NCBI GenBank assembly: GCA_902462065.1
Contig: CABQAK010000018.1
Location: forward strand, 1-38,475
DNA: 38,475 bases
Direction of reading: 5' to 3'
Source of the DNA: an uncultured Collinsella sp.
GTDB lineage: Bacteria; Actinomycetota; Coriobacteriia; Coriobacteriales; Coriobacteriaceae
How positions within the stretch are numbered: position 1 is the first letter of the stretch; every line of letters begins with the position of its first letter. Of the stretch, positions 1 to 7,655 are shown one piece after another. The notes beneath the pieces are model-generated. The model was not told the DNA's origin. It saw nothing but the letters and a program-made list of their open reading frames with translations, and did not search any database. The position numbers and the translations under genes are program-made.

Positions 1-71
1 CCAGGCCCGATTTTGCCTCTTGACAATGTCCTGCTCATATTAAAAGGAACGTCCCCAGGTGCCGGCTGTTG

Positions 72-138
72 AGTTGCGGTGGAATAGGGACTGTTTGGTG
101 CCCGAAAGGGCGATTTTAGTCCGTATTTCACCGCAACT
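72..138. repeat. Long imperfect inverted repeat downstream of ppx
   Basis: Arms 72-92 and 118-138 match over 21 bp with two mismatches and enclose a small perfect hairpin (GCCC-gaaa-GGGC, 100-111). The right arm ends 3 bp from the ppx stop codon. No T-run follows on either strand, so it is not a typical intrinsic terminator, though it could still end or protect the ppx transcript. An AACGTCCCCAGGTGCC string lies just to its left (48-63), and related GTCCCC/GGGGAC strings recur at 6808-6815 and 9923-9935. Confidence 0.6.
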
Positions 139-141
139 TAT

Positions 142-1143
142 TTAAAGGGCGCTGAGGCTGGGAGTCCAGCCGATGGTGGGAGTCGCGCCGTCGAGAACCT
201 CGTTGATGGTGGCGGCCATGCCAGCGAGTAGGCTGTTCTCGCTTACGGTGAGCGCATCGTAGCCACCGGCGCGCATGAGCTCGCGAATCACCACGGCGCC
301 GGCCAGAATCACGCCCGCGCGCTTGGGCTGCACGCCCGGCAGCGCAGCGATACCCTCCACATCCAGCGTAGATATACGATCGATGGCGGCCGAGATCTGC
401 TCCATCGAAAGCTCGCGCAGGTGCACAAAGCTCGAGTCGTACGGCTCCAGTTCGTGGACCAGCGCCACGAGCGTGGTGACGGTACCGCCCACCGCGACGA
501 GGCGCTCGGCGCGCTCAAAGTCGACAGGCAGGCTCTCAAAATAGGCGGAGAACTGCTCGCCCGCCCACGCGGCGGCAACCGCAAGCTCGTTCGTCGACGG
601 CGGCAGCGCAGAGAAAAACCGCTCGGTCACGCGACGGCAACCGATGTCCAGCGAGCGCGTTCCCTCCAGCGCAAAGACCCCGCGCTCCGGCGCGTACACG
701 CCCGTCGCGAGCTCCGTGGAGCCGCCGCCCGAATCGGCGACGATAATGCGTTCACCGGCAAAGTCGTGCGCCACGCCAAAAAATGTCAGGCGCGCCTCGA
801 CCTCACCCGGAATCACCTGCGGTTCAAGCCCCAAATCGCGCAGGCCGTCCAGCAGCAGCGCGGCGTTGGACGCATCGCGCGCGGCGCTCGTGCACGTGGT
901 ACAGATGCACGCGGCGCCAAAGTCGCGCGCCTCGTCCACAAACATGCGGCACGCAGCGAGCACGCGCTCGACGGCCGCCTCACAAAAGCGACCCGTCGCG
1001 TCCACGCCCTCGCCCAGGTCGGTAATCTCGGTATGTTTGGACGATCCCACGATCGCCCCAGCCTCAACCTGGGCCAGCACCAGTCGCGACGACACCGTTC
1101 CCAGGTCGATCGCCGCCACCTTATATCGTTTGCAATTTGTCAT
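142..1143 (-). CDS. ppx: Ppx/GppA-family exopolyphosphatase / pppGpp phosphohydrolase
   Basis: A 333-residue protein of the ASKHA phosphatase fold that hydrolyses polyphosphate or pppGpp in the cytoplasm; sequence alone does not separate the two activities. Visible motifs are the N-terminal phosphate-1 loop (AAIDLGTVSSRLVLA), the phosphate-2 loop DSGGGSTEL in the middle and the GGTVTTLVAL segment. The reading frame stays open upstream, but ATG at 1141-1143 follows a GGAGGGG ribosome site and begins exactly at the conserved fold, so the longer start is rejected. It lies 28 bp downstream of the DivIC-like gene and probably shares its transcript. The order mazG, eno, ftsB-like, ppx matches the arrangement known in other Actinobacteria. 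Length is normal for the short, one-module members of the family. Confidence 0.88.
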   Translation of the reverse strand: MTNCKRYKVAAIDLGTVSSRLVLAQVEAGAIVGSSKHTEITDLGEGVDATGRFCEAAVERVLAACRMFVDEARDFGAACICTTCTSAARDASNAALLLDGLRDLGLEPQVIPGEVEARLTFFGVAHDFAGERIIVADSGGGSTELATGVYAPERGVFALEGTRSLDIGCRRVTERFFSALPPSTNELAVAAAWAGEQFSAYFESLPVDFERAERLVAVGGTVTTLVALVHELEPYDSSFVHLRELSMEQISAAIDRISTLDVEGIAALPGVQPKRAGVILAGAVVIRELMRAGGYDALTVSENSLLAGMAATINEVLDGATPTIGWTPSLSAL

Positions 1144-1171
1144 TGCGGGCTCCCCTCCGGGCGCTACTCGC

Positions 1172-1933
1172 CTACTCGCCGCTGGACGCGACCGTCTGAC
1201 CCTCGACGCCGTTAAATCCAAACAGCATGTCGAGCGTCTGAATGTACCACGGCGCGTCCTTGCCGACTTCTTCGATTTCCTTGGCAACTTCGCTGGCCTT
1301 CTTGGCGTTCGACGACTTCTGGCTCGACGAGGCATCCGAATCGCCGTCCAGGCCCTGCACTTCAATCCTCTTCTCGCCAGGCATTACCAGGCCCAGGTCC
1401 TCGGACGCCGCGTCCTTGATGCCCTCCTCCGAGAGCAGCTTGTCGACGCTTTTTTGCAGCTCGTCGTTATATTGCTCGCGAATCTCGACCTGCTTGGCCA
1501 AGATATCGCTCGAACGCTTTGCCACGTACAGGTCGCGCACGGGGAAATACAGGCTCACGAGCACCAGGGCGACGACGATGCCGATGAATAGCCCTCGCTG
1601 AGGACCGTGGGTAAAGTCGTAGATCGCCTTGACCACCGCGTTGTCGTTGGCGTAGTGCATAAAGTCCGAGCCCGAAAAACGGTTCGAGGGCCTGCTCGAC
1701 CTATCGTGCGTTTGAGCCGACGAGCGCTGAGCATGCGACGAACGTGCCGGGCGCACTGGTCCATCTGTCGAAGTATTCACTTGAGCATTGGGGCGCGAGG
1801 TACTTGTCGGGCGCTGCATGGAGCGGTCGGCGCCGGCGTAGGCGGACCCACCGAGCTGCACCGTGCGCGCACGGCGAGGCGACGGCTCACGCGAACCGGC
1901 GGAATAGTACCTGTTGTCGTAAATCTGATCCAT
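1172..1933 (-). CDS. Septum formation initiator, FtsB/DivIC-like divisome protein
   Basis: A 253-residue bitopic membrane protein. Residues 1-110 form a Ser/Arg-rich cytoplasmic tail of low complexity, residues about 115-131 (LFIGIVVALVLVSLYF) one membrane segment, and 138-170 a short coiled coil. DLGLVMPGE near residue 180 is the typical DivIC/FtsB motif after the coil. The family bridges early and late cell-division proteins (FtsL/FtsQ partners). ATG at 1931-1933 is preceded by a modest AAGG site; upstream codons are read-through from the eno terminator. The long tail and the acidic/Ser-rich C-terminus (about 195-253) are longer than in E. coli FtsB but usual for Actinobacteria. Position between eno and ppx supports the call. 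Confidence 0.85.
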   Translation of the reverse strand: MDQIYDNRYYSAGSREPSPRRARTVQLGGSAYAGADRSMQRPTSTSRPNAQVNTSTDGPVRPARSSHAQRSSAQTHDRSSRPSNRFSGSDFMHYANDNAVVKAIYDFTHGPQRGLFIGIVVALVLVSLYFPVRDLYVAKRSSDILAKQVEIREQYNDELQKSVDKLLSEEGIKDAASEDLGLVMPGEKRIEVQGLDGDSDASSSQKSSNAKKASEVAKEIEEVGKDAPWYIQTLDMLFGFNGVEGQTVASSGE

Positions 1934-2023
1934 GTGCGCCTTGTGCGGTTGAGGTTTGTTTGCGCTAAGTATTCTAGTTATAGCACGAGCGCCCGCACCG
2001 CCTTCGCCAGCCTTTGCTCGACA

Positions 2024-2056
2024 TAAAAAAGGCGCTGAGCCATATGGCCCAGCGCC
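2024..2056 (-). terminator. Intrinsic terminator of eno
   Basis: Stem GGCGCTG / CAGCGCC extended by GGCC-atat-GGCT (2031-2056), followed on the minus strand by a TTTTTT run (2025-2030). It lies 65 bp past the eno stop and before the DivIC-like start, so it separates eno from the division gene or lowers read-through into it. Confidence 0.8.
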
Positions 2057-2120
2057 CAATGGCGGCCATCAGAAGTGGAACGGAGCCGAGTCAACCCCGC
2101 TCCCCGCGCGCACCACTTGT

Positions 2121-3410
2121 TTAGCGAATGTTGTAGAACGCGGCCTTGCCGGCGTAGCGCGCGCTGCCCTCGAGCTCGTCCTCGATGCGGATGAGCTGGT
2201 TGTACTTGGCGATACGGTCGCTGCGGCACGGGGCGCCCGACTTGATCTGGCCGGCGTTGACGCCCACAACCAGGTCGGCGATCGTGGAGTCCTCGGTCTC
2301 GCCGGAGCGGTGGCTCACGATGCAAGCGTAACCGGCCTCCTTGGCGGTCTCGATGGCCTCGAGCGACTCGGTGAGCGTGCCGATCTGGTTGACCTTGACC
2401 AGGATCGCGTTGGCGGCACCCAGCTCGATGCCCTTCTTGAGGCGCTCGGTGTTGGTGACGAACAGGTCGTCGCCCACCAGCTGCACCTTGTTGCCAATGC
2501 GGCGGGTAAGCTCGACCCAGCCGTCCCAGTCCTCCTCGGCCATACCGTCCTCGATGGAGATGATGGGATAGGCGTCGACGAGCTTCTCCCAGTAATCGAC
2601 CATCTGGGCGCTCGTGTACTCCACACCCTCGCCCTTGAGCTCGTACATGCCGGTCTCGACGTTGTAGAACTCGGTCGAGGCCGGGTCCATGGCGTACATG
2701 AAGTCGACGCCGGGCTTAAAGCCAGCCTTCTCCACGGCCTTGGTGATGTACTCGAACGGCTCGGCATTGGTCTTAAGGTTGGGGGCAAAGCCGCCCTCGT
2801 CGCCCACGCCGCCGCCCAGGCCGGCCTCGTGCAGCACGCCCTTGAGGGTGTGGTAGACCTCGGCGCACCAACGCAGGCCCTCGGCAAAGCTCGAGGCGCC
2901 CACCGGCATGATCATGAACTCCTGGAAGTCGACGTTGTTGTCGGCATGCACGCCGCCGTTGAGGATATTCATCATAGGTGTGGGCAGCAGATGAGCGTTG
3001 ACGCCGCCCAGGTACTGGTACAGCGACAGGCCCGACGACTCGGCAGCGGCGCGGGCAACGGCCAGCGACACGCCCAGGATGGCGTTGGCACCGAGCTTGG
3101 TCTTGTTGGGGGTACCGTCCGCGGCAATCAGCGCGGCATCGACGGCGCGCTGGTCGAAGGCATCGAGGCCCACGACGGCGTTAGCGCACTCGTTGTTGAC
3201 GTGCTCGACGGCCTGCGAAACGCCCTTGCCCAGGTAGCGGCCCTTGTCACCATCGCGCAGCTCGCAGGCCTCAAAGGCGCCGGTCGAAGCACCCGAAGGC
3301 ACCATTGCGCGGCCAAAGCTGCCGTCCTCGAGCACGACCTCGACCTCGACGGTGGGATTGCCGCGGCTGTCGAGCACCTCACGACCGTAGACATCCAAAA
3401 TATCGCTCAT
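2121..3410 (-). CDS. eno: Enolase (phosphopyruvate hydratase)
   Basis: Converts 2-phosphoglycerate to phosphoenolpyruvate in glycolysis; 429 residues, the normal bacterial length. The N-terminus (ILDVYGREVLDSRGNPTVEV), the metal-binding segment IISIEDGMAEEDW, the signature LVKVNQIGTLTES and the C-terminal SHRSGETEDSTIADLVVG are all present, so the enzyme should be active. ATG at 3408-3410 follows GAGGGAGA. It stands alone between its own terminator (2024-2056) and the mazG terminator (3545-3593), so it is probably a single-gene unit. Adjacent mazG and DivIC-like genes reproduce conserved actinobacterial gene order. Confidence 0.97.
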   Translation of the reverse strand: MSDILDVYGREVLDSRGNPTVEVEVVLEDGSFGRAMVPSGASTGAFEACELRDGDKGRYLGKGVSQAVEHVNNECANAVVGLDAFDQRAVDAALIAADGTPNKTKLGANAILGVSLAVARAAAESSGLSLYQYLGGVNAHLLPTPMMNILNGGVHADNNVDFQEFMIMPVGASSFAEGLRWCAEVYHTLKGVLHEAGLGGGVGDEGGFAPNLKTNAEPFEYITKAVEKAGFKPGVDFMYAMDPASTEFYNVETGMYELKGEGVEYTSAQMVDYWEKLVDAYPIISIEDGMAEEDWDGWVELTRRIGNKVQLVGDDLFVTNTERLKKGIELGAANAILVKVNQIGTLTESLEAIETAKEAGYACIVSHRSGETEDSTIADLVVGVNAGQIKSGAPCRSDRIAKYNQLIRIEDELEGSARYAGKAAFYNIR

Positions 3411-3512
3411 GTTGTCTCCCTCTCACTTGGAAACGGGTTGAATGCTTGGCAACGCGGCTTACACGCTGCAGCGACGTGCAGGTTCATAAGTTAGCCTTGT
3501 CGCACTTTTTGC

Positions 3513-3542
3513 ATTATGCCCTAAGTTAGCCAAGGGATACAA
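3513..3542 (-). promoter_or_regulatory. Possible eno promoter
   Basis: On the minus strand TTGTAT (3537-3542) and CATAAT (3513-3518) are separated by 18 bp, about 100 bp before the eno start. The -35 match is weak; the assignment rests mainly on the -10 box and on the upstream terminator forcing a new start here. Confidence 0.35.
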
Positions 3543-3544
3543 TC

Positions 3545-3593
3545 TTTTTTAAAAAATAATGGGGCGATGGGACAAGTCCGTCCCATCGCCCCC
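3545..3593 (-). terminator. Intrinsic terminator of mazG
   Basis: A 13-bp stem GGGGCGATGGGAC / GTCCCATCGCCCC (3561-3593, loop aagtcc) is followed on the minus strand by an ATTATTTTTT tail. It starts only 7 bp past the mazG stop codon. Confidence 0.85.
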
Positions 3594-3599
3594 GCGGTA

Positions 3600-4460
3600 T
3601 TACTCCCCTGCCTTTGCTGCGTCCCACAGGTCGTTGAGGCCATGGGTCGAAAGCTCGGCAAGATCAACATGGGCATCGGCCGCCACCTGCTCCATTGCAG
3701 CCCAACGGCGACGGAACTTGGCCGTGCTGGCACGCAGGGCGCTCTCGGCGTCAATCCCCTCTTTGCGCGCAACGTTGACAAGGGCAAAGAGTAGGTCACC
3801 AAACTCCATCTCGCGCTCGGGCGTTCCGGGAGCCTCGGCCTCAAACTCGGCACGCTCCTCGGCAACCTCGTCCCACACATCCTGGACCGTCTCCCACTCA
3901 AAGCCCACGGCCGCCGCCTTGCGCGAGACCTTTTGCGCTTGCATCAGCGCCGGCAGGTGCGTGGGCACGCCGTCGAGCAGCCCCTCGGGCGCGGCCTCGC
4001 CTGCCGCCACGGCCTTGTCCTTGGCGGCCTTCTCGGCAAGCTTGACCTCGTCCCAAATCTTGAGCACCTCATCGGAGCTGTCGGCATCCACATCGCCAAA
4101 CACGTGCGGATGACGGCGGATGAGCTTGGCGTCAATATCGCGCGCCACGTCGGCAAGCGTAAACTCGCCGGCATCCGCTGCAATCTGCGCATGCAGCACT
4201 ACCTGCATGAGCACATCGCCCAGCTCCTCGCGCAGATGCGTGGCATCATCGGCCTCGATGCAATCGAGCGCCTCGTAGGCCTCCTCGATCATGTTCTTGC
4301 CAATGCTTCGGTGCGTCTGTTCGCGGTCCCACGGGCAGCCGTCGGGCTGACGCAGGCGCCAGATGGTCTGCACCAGATGCTGCAGCTCGGCCGACGCGTC
4401 TACCAGCGTGGACAGATCGCGCGAACCCTCGGCATTTTGCTGAGCCATATGCTGCGCCAT
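3600..4460 (-). CDS. mazG: MazG nucleoside triphosphate pyrophosphohydrolase
   Basis: A 286-residue house-cleaning NTP pyrophosphatase (NTP to NMP + PPi) with both MazG modules. The first has PDGCPWDREQTH, EEAYEALDCIE and ELGDVLMQVVLHAQIA, the EExxE / ExxD metal-binding pattern. The second has EVAEERAEFE and EFGDLLFALVNVARKEG. Length and module pair match full-length MazG rather than the one-domain phage form. ATG at 4458-4460 follows GGAGGAGGACT, which overlaps the stop of the upstream phosphoesterase gene 2 bp away, so the two are very likely co-transcribed and translationally linked. It sits beside eno as in other Actinobacteria. Confidence 0.93.
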   Translation of the reverse strand: MAQHMAQQNAEGSRDLSTLVDASAELQHLVQTIWRLRQPDGCPWDREQTHRSIGKNMIEEAYEALDCIEADDATHLREELGDVLMQVVLHAQIAADAGEFTLADVARDIDAKLIRRHPHVFGDVDADSSDEVLKIWDEVKLAEKAAKDKAVAAGEAAPEGLLDGVPTHLPALMQAQKVSRKAAAVGFEWETVQDVWDEVAEERAEFEAEAPGTPEREMEFGDLLFALVNVARKEGIDAESALRASTAKFRRRWAAMEQVAADAHVDLAELSTHGLNDLWDAAKAGE

Positions 4461-4462
4461 GG

Positions 4463-5011
4463 TTAGTCCTCCTCCAGGATCACGTGGCGGAACGCGCCGT
4501 CCTCGTAGATGCCGTAGCTGTGCGTGCCGTCCTTGGGAATGCTCACGCTACCGGGGTTGAAGAGCCACAGGCCCGGGTGCGCGGCGCTTTCCTCGTTGAC
4601 CTTGATGTGCGTGTGACCGTAGACGAGCGCGGAGCCCTCGGGCAGCGCGGGCGCGTGGTCGACGCTGTTGTGCATGCCGGCGCCAAAGACGTGGCCGTGC
4701 GTCAGGAACAGCTCGCGGCCGGTTTCGTCAAACAGCGTGGCGTAGTCGGCCATGACGGGAAAGTCGAGGACCATCTGGTCGACCTCGGCATCGCAGTTGC
4801 CGCGCACCGCGATGATGCGGTCGGCCAGGGCGTTGAGCAGCGGGATTACGCGCTTGGGAGCGTAATCGCGCGGCAGGTCGTTGCGCGGACCGTGATAGAG
4901 CAGGTCGCCCAGCAGGACGATGCGATCGGGGTTCTCGCGCTCGATGGCAGCGACGAGGCGCTCGGCCCAGTATGCCGAGCCATGGATGTCGGAGGCGATG
5001 AGGTATTTCAT
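4463..5011 (-). CDS. yfcE: YfcE/MJ0936-type metallophosphoesterase
   Basis: A 182-residue single-domain calcineurin-like phosphodiesterase. The dimetal site is complete: SDIHG near the N-terminus, LLGDLLYHGPRN, RGNCDAEVD, LTHGHVFG and YGHTHIKV. The YfcE family hydrolyses phosphodiester model substrates; the physiological substrate is unknown. ATG at 5009-5011 follows GAAAGGA and starts right at the fold (MKYLIASDIHG), so an upstream in-frame start 63 bp earlier is rejected. The stop is 2 bp before mazG. LlpC-like DNA or cyclic nucleotide hydrolysis cannot be excluded from sequence. Confidence 0.85.
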   Translation of the reverse strand: MKYLIASDIHGSAYWAERLVAAIERENPDRIVLLGDLLYHGPRNDLPRDYAPKRVIPLLNALADRIIAVRGNCDAEVDQMVLDFPVMADYATLFDETGRELFLTHGHVFGAGMHNSVDHAPALPEGSALVYGHTHIKVNEESAAHPGLWLFNPGSVSIPKDGTHSYGIYEDGAFRHVILEED

Positions 5012-5066
5012 GAGGGTCCTTTCGGGTGGGGTTAATTGGGCTGGGCGCGGCGTGTCACCGGCCGCG

Positions 5067-5552
5067 TTACTCAAATCGGAGCGCCGCAGCTTGCGCCGCC
5101 TGCATCACGCGTTGGAGCGGCACGCCATGTTCGCGGGCAAGACGGGCGCAATCCTCGTACTCGGGCGCCGCGCGCTCGCTGCCGTCGGGTAGGGTCGCCA
5201 CCTTTACGGCCACCTCGCCCCAAGGCGTCGCCACCTGCTCAAAACGGCGCGGCAGGCAGACGCGCTCCATAACCTGGCGGCGAATGCCGTTGGTCGTGGT
5301 TTCCAAGAAAATGATCGTCTGCAAGCGCTCGATATCCTCGTTCGAGCAGATTACCTGCAGCTGCCAGCCGGGGCGACCTTTTTTGCAGTAGAGGGGAAGC
5401 CAGTGCACCTCGCGGGCACCCGCCTCGCGCAGACGGTCGGCGGCGTAGGCGAGTACCTCGGGCGACGCATCGTCGATGTCGCACTCCAGCTTGACGATGG
5501 TCTCGGGCGCATCGGTCTCGCGTGATAGCGGAGATGTACTTCCACGTTGCAT
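5067..5552 (-). CDS. larC: Stand-alone LarC C-terminal domain (nickel-pincer cofactor family, DUF111)
   Basis: 161 residues matching only the C-terminal half of LarC, the nickel insertase for the lactate racemase pincer cofactor. Recognisable family segments are LECDIDDASPEVLAYAADRL, the ETTTNGIRRQVMER stretch, TPWGEVAVKVA and APEYEDCARLAREHGVP. Full-length LarC is about 400 residues, so the N-terminal domain is missing. No larC1-like reading frame lies upstream; the next 329 bp are non-coding. ATG at 5550-5552 has GGAAAGGA 10 nt upstream; a GTG 39 bp earlier has no ribosome site. Codons look intact, so this seems a maintained short gene rather than decay. Its function without LarB/LarE in view is unknown. 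Confidence 0.7.
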   Translation of the reverse strand: MQRGSTSPLSRETDAPETIVKLECDIDDASPEVLAYAADRLREAGAREVHWLPLYCKKGRPGWQLQVICSNEDIERLQTIIFLETTTNGIRRQVMERVCLPRRFEQVATPWGEVAVKVATLPDGSERAAPEYEDCARLAREHGVPLQRVMQAAQAAALRFE

Positions 5553-5688
5553 ACGGTCCGGATCCTTTCCGCACGGGCTCGTTTTGTTCACTCAAACGCT
5601 AGCACATCGCGGGCGACGTGGATGTGGCGGAGCGCGATGAACCCGATTTTCCTTGTCCGCAAAAAACCGACACTCCACTGCCTCAGCC

Positions 5689-5753
5689 AAACATGTACAT
5701 CAGCCTCCAAACATGCCATTTTTTGCAGCTTTTGGAGGCTGATGTACATGTTT
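5689..5753. repeat. Perfect 23-bp inverted repeat in the larC-like / hisK divergent spacer
   Basis: Arms 5689-5711 and 5731-5753 are exact reverse complements around a 19-nt loop. It occupies the middle of the 329-bp spacer between divergently transcribed genes (5553-5881), so it cannot be a shared terminator. No coding sequence is seen in the rest of the spacer. A repeat-element hairpin or a regulatory cruciform are both possible. Confidence 0.8.
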
Positions 5754-5881
5754 TGAGAGCAAGCGAGGCCGCACCACGCGCCGCGCAACCTTTCCAATCG
5801 ATTTCGATCCCCGGCGTGCCCGGCGTGTTGAGAGCTGCGCCATTACAATGAAGCGGATTCGCTTGACGCAAAGGAGCCGCT

Positions 5882-6793
5882 ATGCCCATGTGCCCGCTGG
5901 TCGATTGCCATACCCACACCTCGTTTTCGGACGGGCATGCCTCGTTTGAGGACAACGTCCGTGCCGCTGCTGCGGCCGGCTGCCGCGTCATGGTCTCGAC
6001 CGATCACCTCACCCTGCCCGCCAGCATGGACGCCAACTGCGAAGTACAGGTTGTCGAGGGTGACCTGACGGCACATCGTCTGGCCTTTGAGGACGCCCGC
6101 AAACTCGCCGCGCAGATCGCTCCGGAGCTCACCTTTATCTACGGTTTTGAATGCGATTGGTACGAGGGTTGCGAGCCCTTGGTAGAGCGCTGGTCCCAGG
6201 GCGCCGTCGTACGCCTTGGCAGCGTGCATTGGATTGGCAACCCAGGCGATATCATGACCGGTGCCGCGGGTACGGCGAAAACGGAAAACGTCGCTCGCCC
6301 CGATACACCCGATTCCCTTTGCGGTTGGATCGACGACGACACCGACCTGCACGTTTGGGAAAACCTGGGCGTGCGCGGCGTGTGGGAGCGCTACGTCGAC
6401 GACTGGTGCCGCGCCTGCGAAAGCCCACTTAACTTTGATGTGATGGCTCATCCCGACCTGGTCATGCGCTTTTCGAAGGAAGGCTTTGCGCCCGACTTTG
6501 ACCCCGCACCGTTTTGGCAGCAGATGGCCGAGTGCGCGCACGATACGGGTCGCCGCGTTGAGGTCTCGACCGCCGCACCCCGCAAGGGCCTCGACGACTA
6601 CTATCCCGCGACTGGGCTGTTGCGTTGCTTCGCCCACGCCGAGGTACCGATTACCTTTGGCTCGGACGCGCACCGCGCCTGCGACATCTGCTGGAACATC
6701 CGCGAGGCCCAGGCCCACGCCTACGACTGCGGTTATCGAACCTTCGATATCCCCCACCCCACCGGCGAATGGCAACCCACGCCCCTCGCCTAA
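5882..6793 (+). CDS. hisK: PHP-domain histidinol-phosphatase
   Basis: A 303-residue PHP-superfamily metal-dependent phosphatase. The trinuclear metal ligands are visible: DCHTHTSFSDGH (residues 8-19), STDHLTLP, GFECDWY, GSVHWIG, AHPDLVMRF and the C-terminal SDAHRACD. Members of this family beside his operons dephosphorylate L-histidinol phosphate. The hisB gene here encodes only the dehydratase, so a separate phosphatase is required and this gene fits. ATG at 5882 follows AAAGGAG by 6 nt. It is transcribed toward hisE, with only 27 bp between the two stop codons. It is therefore on its own transcript, not in the operon. Another PHP phosphoesterase role is the alternative. Confidence 0.82.
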   Translation: MPMCPLVDCHTHTSFSDGHASFEDNVRAAAAAGCRVMVSTDHLTLPASMDANCEVQVVEGDLTAHRLAFEDARKLAAQIAPELTFIYGFECDWYEGCEPLVERWSQGAVVRLGSVHWIGNPGDIMTGAAGTAKTENVARPDTPDSLCGWIDDDTDLHVWENLGVRGVWERYVDDWCRACESPLNFDVMAHPDLVMRFSKEGFAPDFDPAPFWQQMAECAHDTGRRVEVSTAAPRKGLDDYYPATGLLRCFAHAEVPITFGSDAHRACDICWNIREAQAHAYDCGYRTFDIPHPTGEWQPTPLA

Positions 6794-6825
6794 CTAGTCG
6801 TTTAAGAACGTCCCCAATGACTAGT
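6793..6825. repeat. Short inverted repeat at the convergent hisK/hisE ends
   Basis: ACTAGTC (6793-6799) and GACTAGT (6819-6825) flank a loop containing AAGAACGTCCCCA. The arms overlap both stop codons. There is no T-run. The loop string is shared with the element at 48-63. Confidence 0.5.
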
Positions 6826-7138
6826 GGCGGCGGGCGTTGAGTTCGCCGGCTAGCTCGTCGAGGGTGATACCGTAGCGCTCGAGCGTCACGAGCAGGTGGT
6901 AGACCAGGTCGCCGGCCTCGTAGCGGATGTGATCGTGATCGTTATCCTTGCAGGCCATGATCACTTCGCTCGACTCCTCGGCAAGCTTCTTGAGCAGCTC
7001 GTCCTCGACGTCGGTCAGCAGACGCGCGGTATAGCTCTCCTGCGGCGATGCATCACGACGACCGTGAATCACCTCGGCGAGCCCCGTCAGCGTCTCACCG
7101 ATATTTCCATCCTGAACGTTTGCGGTGCGCACACCCAT
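6821..7138 (-). CDS. hisE: Phosphoribosyl-ATP diphosphatase
   Basis: A 105-residue all-alpha pyrophosphohydrolase that removes pyrophosphate from phosphoribosyl-ATP, the second step of histidine synthesis. The MazG-like motif is present as EESSEVIMACKDND and YEAGDLVYHLLVTLE. It is separate from hisI, unlike the HisIE fusion of enterics. ATG at 7136-7138 has GAAAGGATTG upstream. It is the last gene of the minus-strand his operon, 45 bp after hisI. Some C-terminal residues overlap the convergent repeat at 6793-6825. Confidence 0.93.
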   Translation of the reverse strand: MGVRTANVQDGNIGETLTGLAEVIHGRRDASPQESYTARLLTDVEDELLKKLAEESSEVIMACKDNDHDHIRYEAGDLVYHLLVTLERYGITLDELAGELNARRH

Positions 7139-7183
7139 GGTTCAATCCTTTCTGGTGGCCGAGCGTCTAATCGAGCGCCCGCC

Positions 7184-7513
7184 CTACGCGAGTTTCTTGA
7201 AGAAGCAGGTACGGTTGCCGGTATGGCAGGCCGGGCCCGGCGAGTCGACCTTGACCAGCAGCGTATCGCTATCGCAGTCGGCCCAGAGCTCCTTGACCGC
7301 TTGCATATTGCCGCTCGTCGCGCCCTTGTTCCAGAGCTCCTGGCGACTGCGGCTCCAAAACCACGTGGTGCCGGTCTTGAGCGTCAGCCCCACCGATTCC
7401 TCATTCATCCAGGCAACCATAAGCACCTCGCCGGTGTCATACTGCTGAACAACACAAGGAATCAGCCCCTTGGCGTCGTATGTAAGCTTTGAAGGATCGG
7501 TTATCTCTTCCAT
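7184..7513 (-). CDS. hisI: Phosphoribosyl-AMP cyclohydrolase
   Basis: A 109-residue zinc enzyme that opens the purine ring of phosphoribosyl-AMP. The signature is complete: VAWMNEES, TTWFWSRSRQELWNKGATSGN, then the zinc/magnesium site ADCDSDTLLVKV and GPACHTGNRTCFF. ATG at 7511-7513 follows GGGAGAGA; a longer in-frame start lies inside the inverted repeat and lacks a ribosome site. It is separated from hisF by a 142-bp spacer largely made of that repeat, the widest gap inside the compact hisC-to-hisI part of the operon. Confidence 0.94.
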   Translation of the reverse strand: MEEITDPSKLTYDAKGLIPCVVQQYDTGEVLMVAWMNEESVGLTLKTGTTWFWSRSRQELWNKGATSGNMQAVKELWADCDSDTLLVKVDSPGPACHTGNRTCFFKKLA

Positions 7514-7550
7514 TTCTCTCCCCAAATTCAAACTTCGCAGGTCGGCGAGG

Positions 7551-7648
7551 GTTGTCCAGGTGCCCGAGATTCCGAGCGACAAGCCCGACGACGCGTACTT
7601 AAGTACGCGAGGAGGGTTGGAGCCGGAAGGTCGGGTGCCTGGGCAAGC
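7551..7648. repeat. ~98-bp imperfect inverted repeat between hisF and hisI
   Basis: Left half 7551-7600 and right half 7601-7648 form an imperfect hairpin with no loop. The centre is an 18-bp perfect palindrome, CGCGTACTTAAGTACGCG (7592-7609). The outer part of the right half (GCCGGAAGGTCGGGTGCCTGG region) resembles the left arm of the element at 26155-26195. It lies within a transcribed operon. No coding potential is seen in it. Confidence 0.7.
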
Positions 7649-7655
7649 CGCAGCG

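Noticed and set aside
22..27. Perfect TTGACA near the window start
   Set aside because: No -10 box at 16-18 bp and no plus-strand gene follows.
1956..3494. 512-codon plus-strand open frame opposite eno
   Set aside because: Shadow of enolase; repetitive Leu/Val/Gly/Ala composition and no family resemblance.
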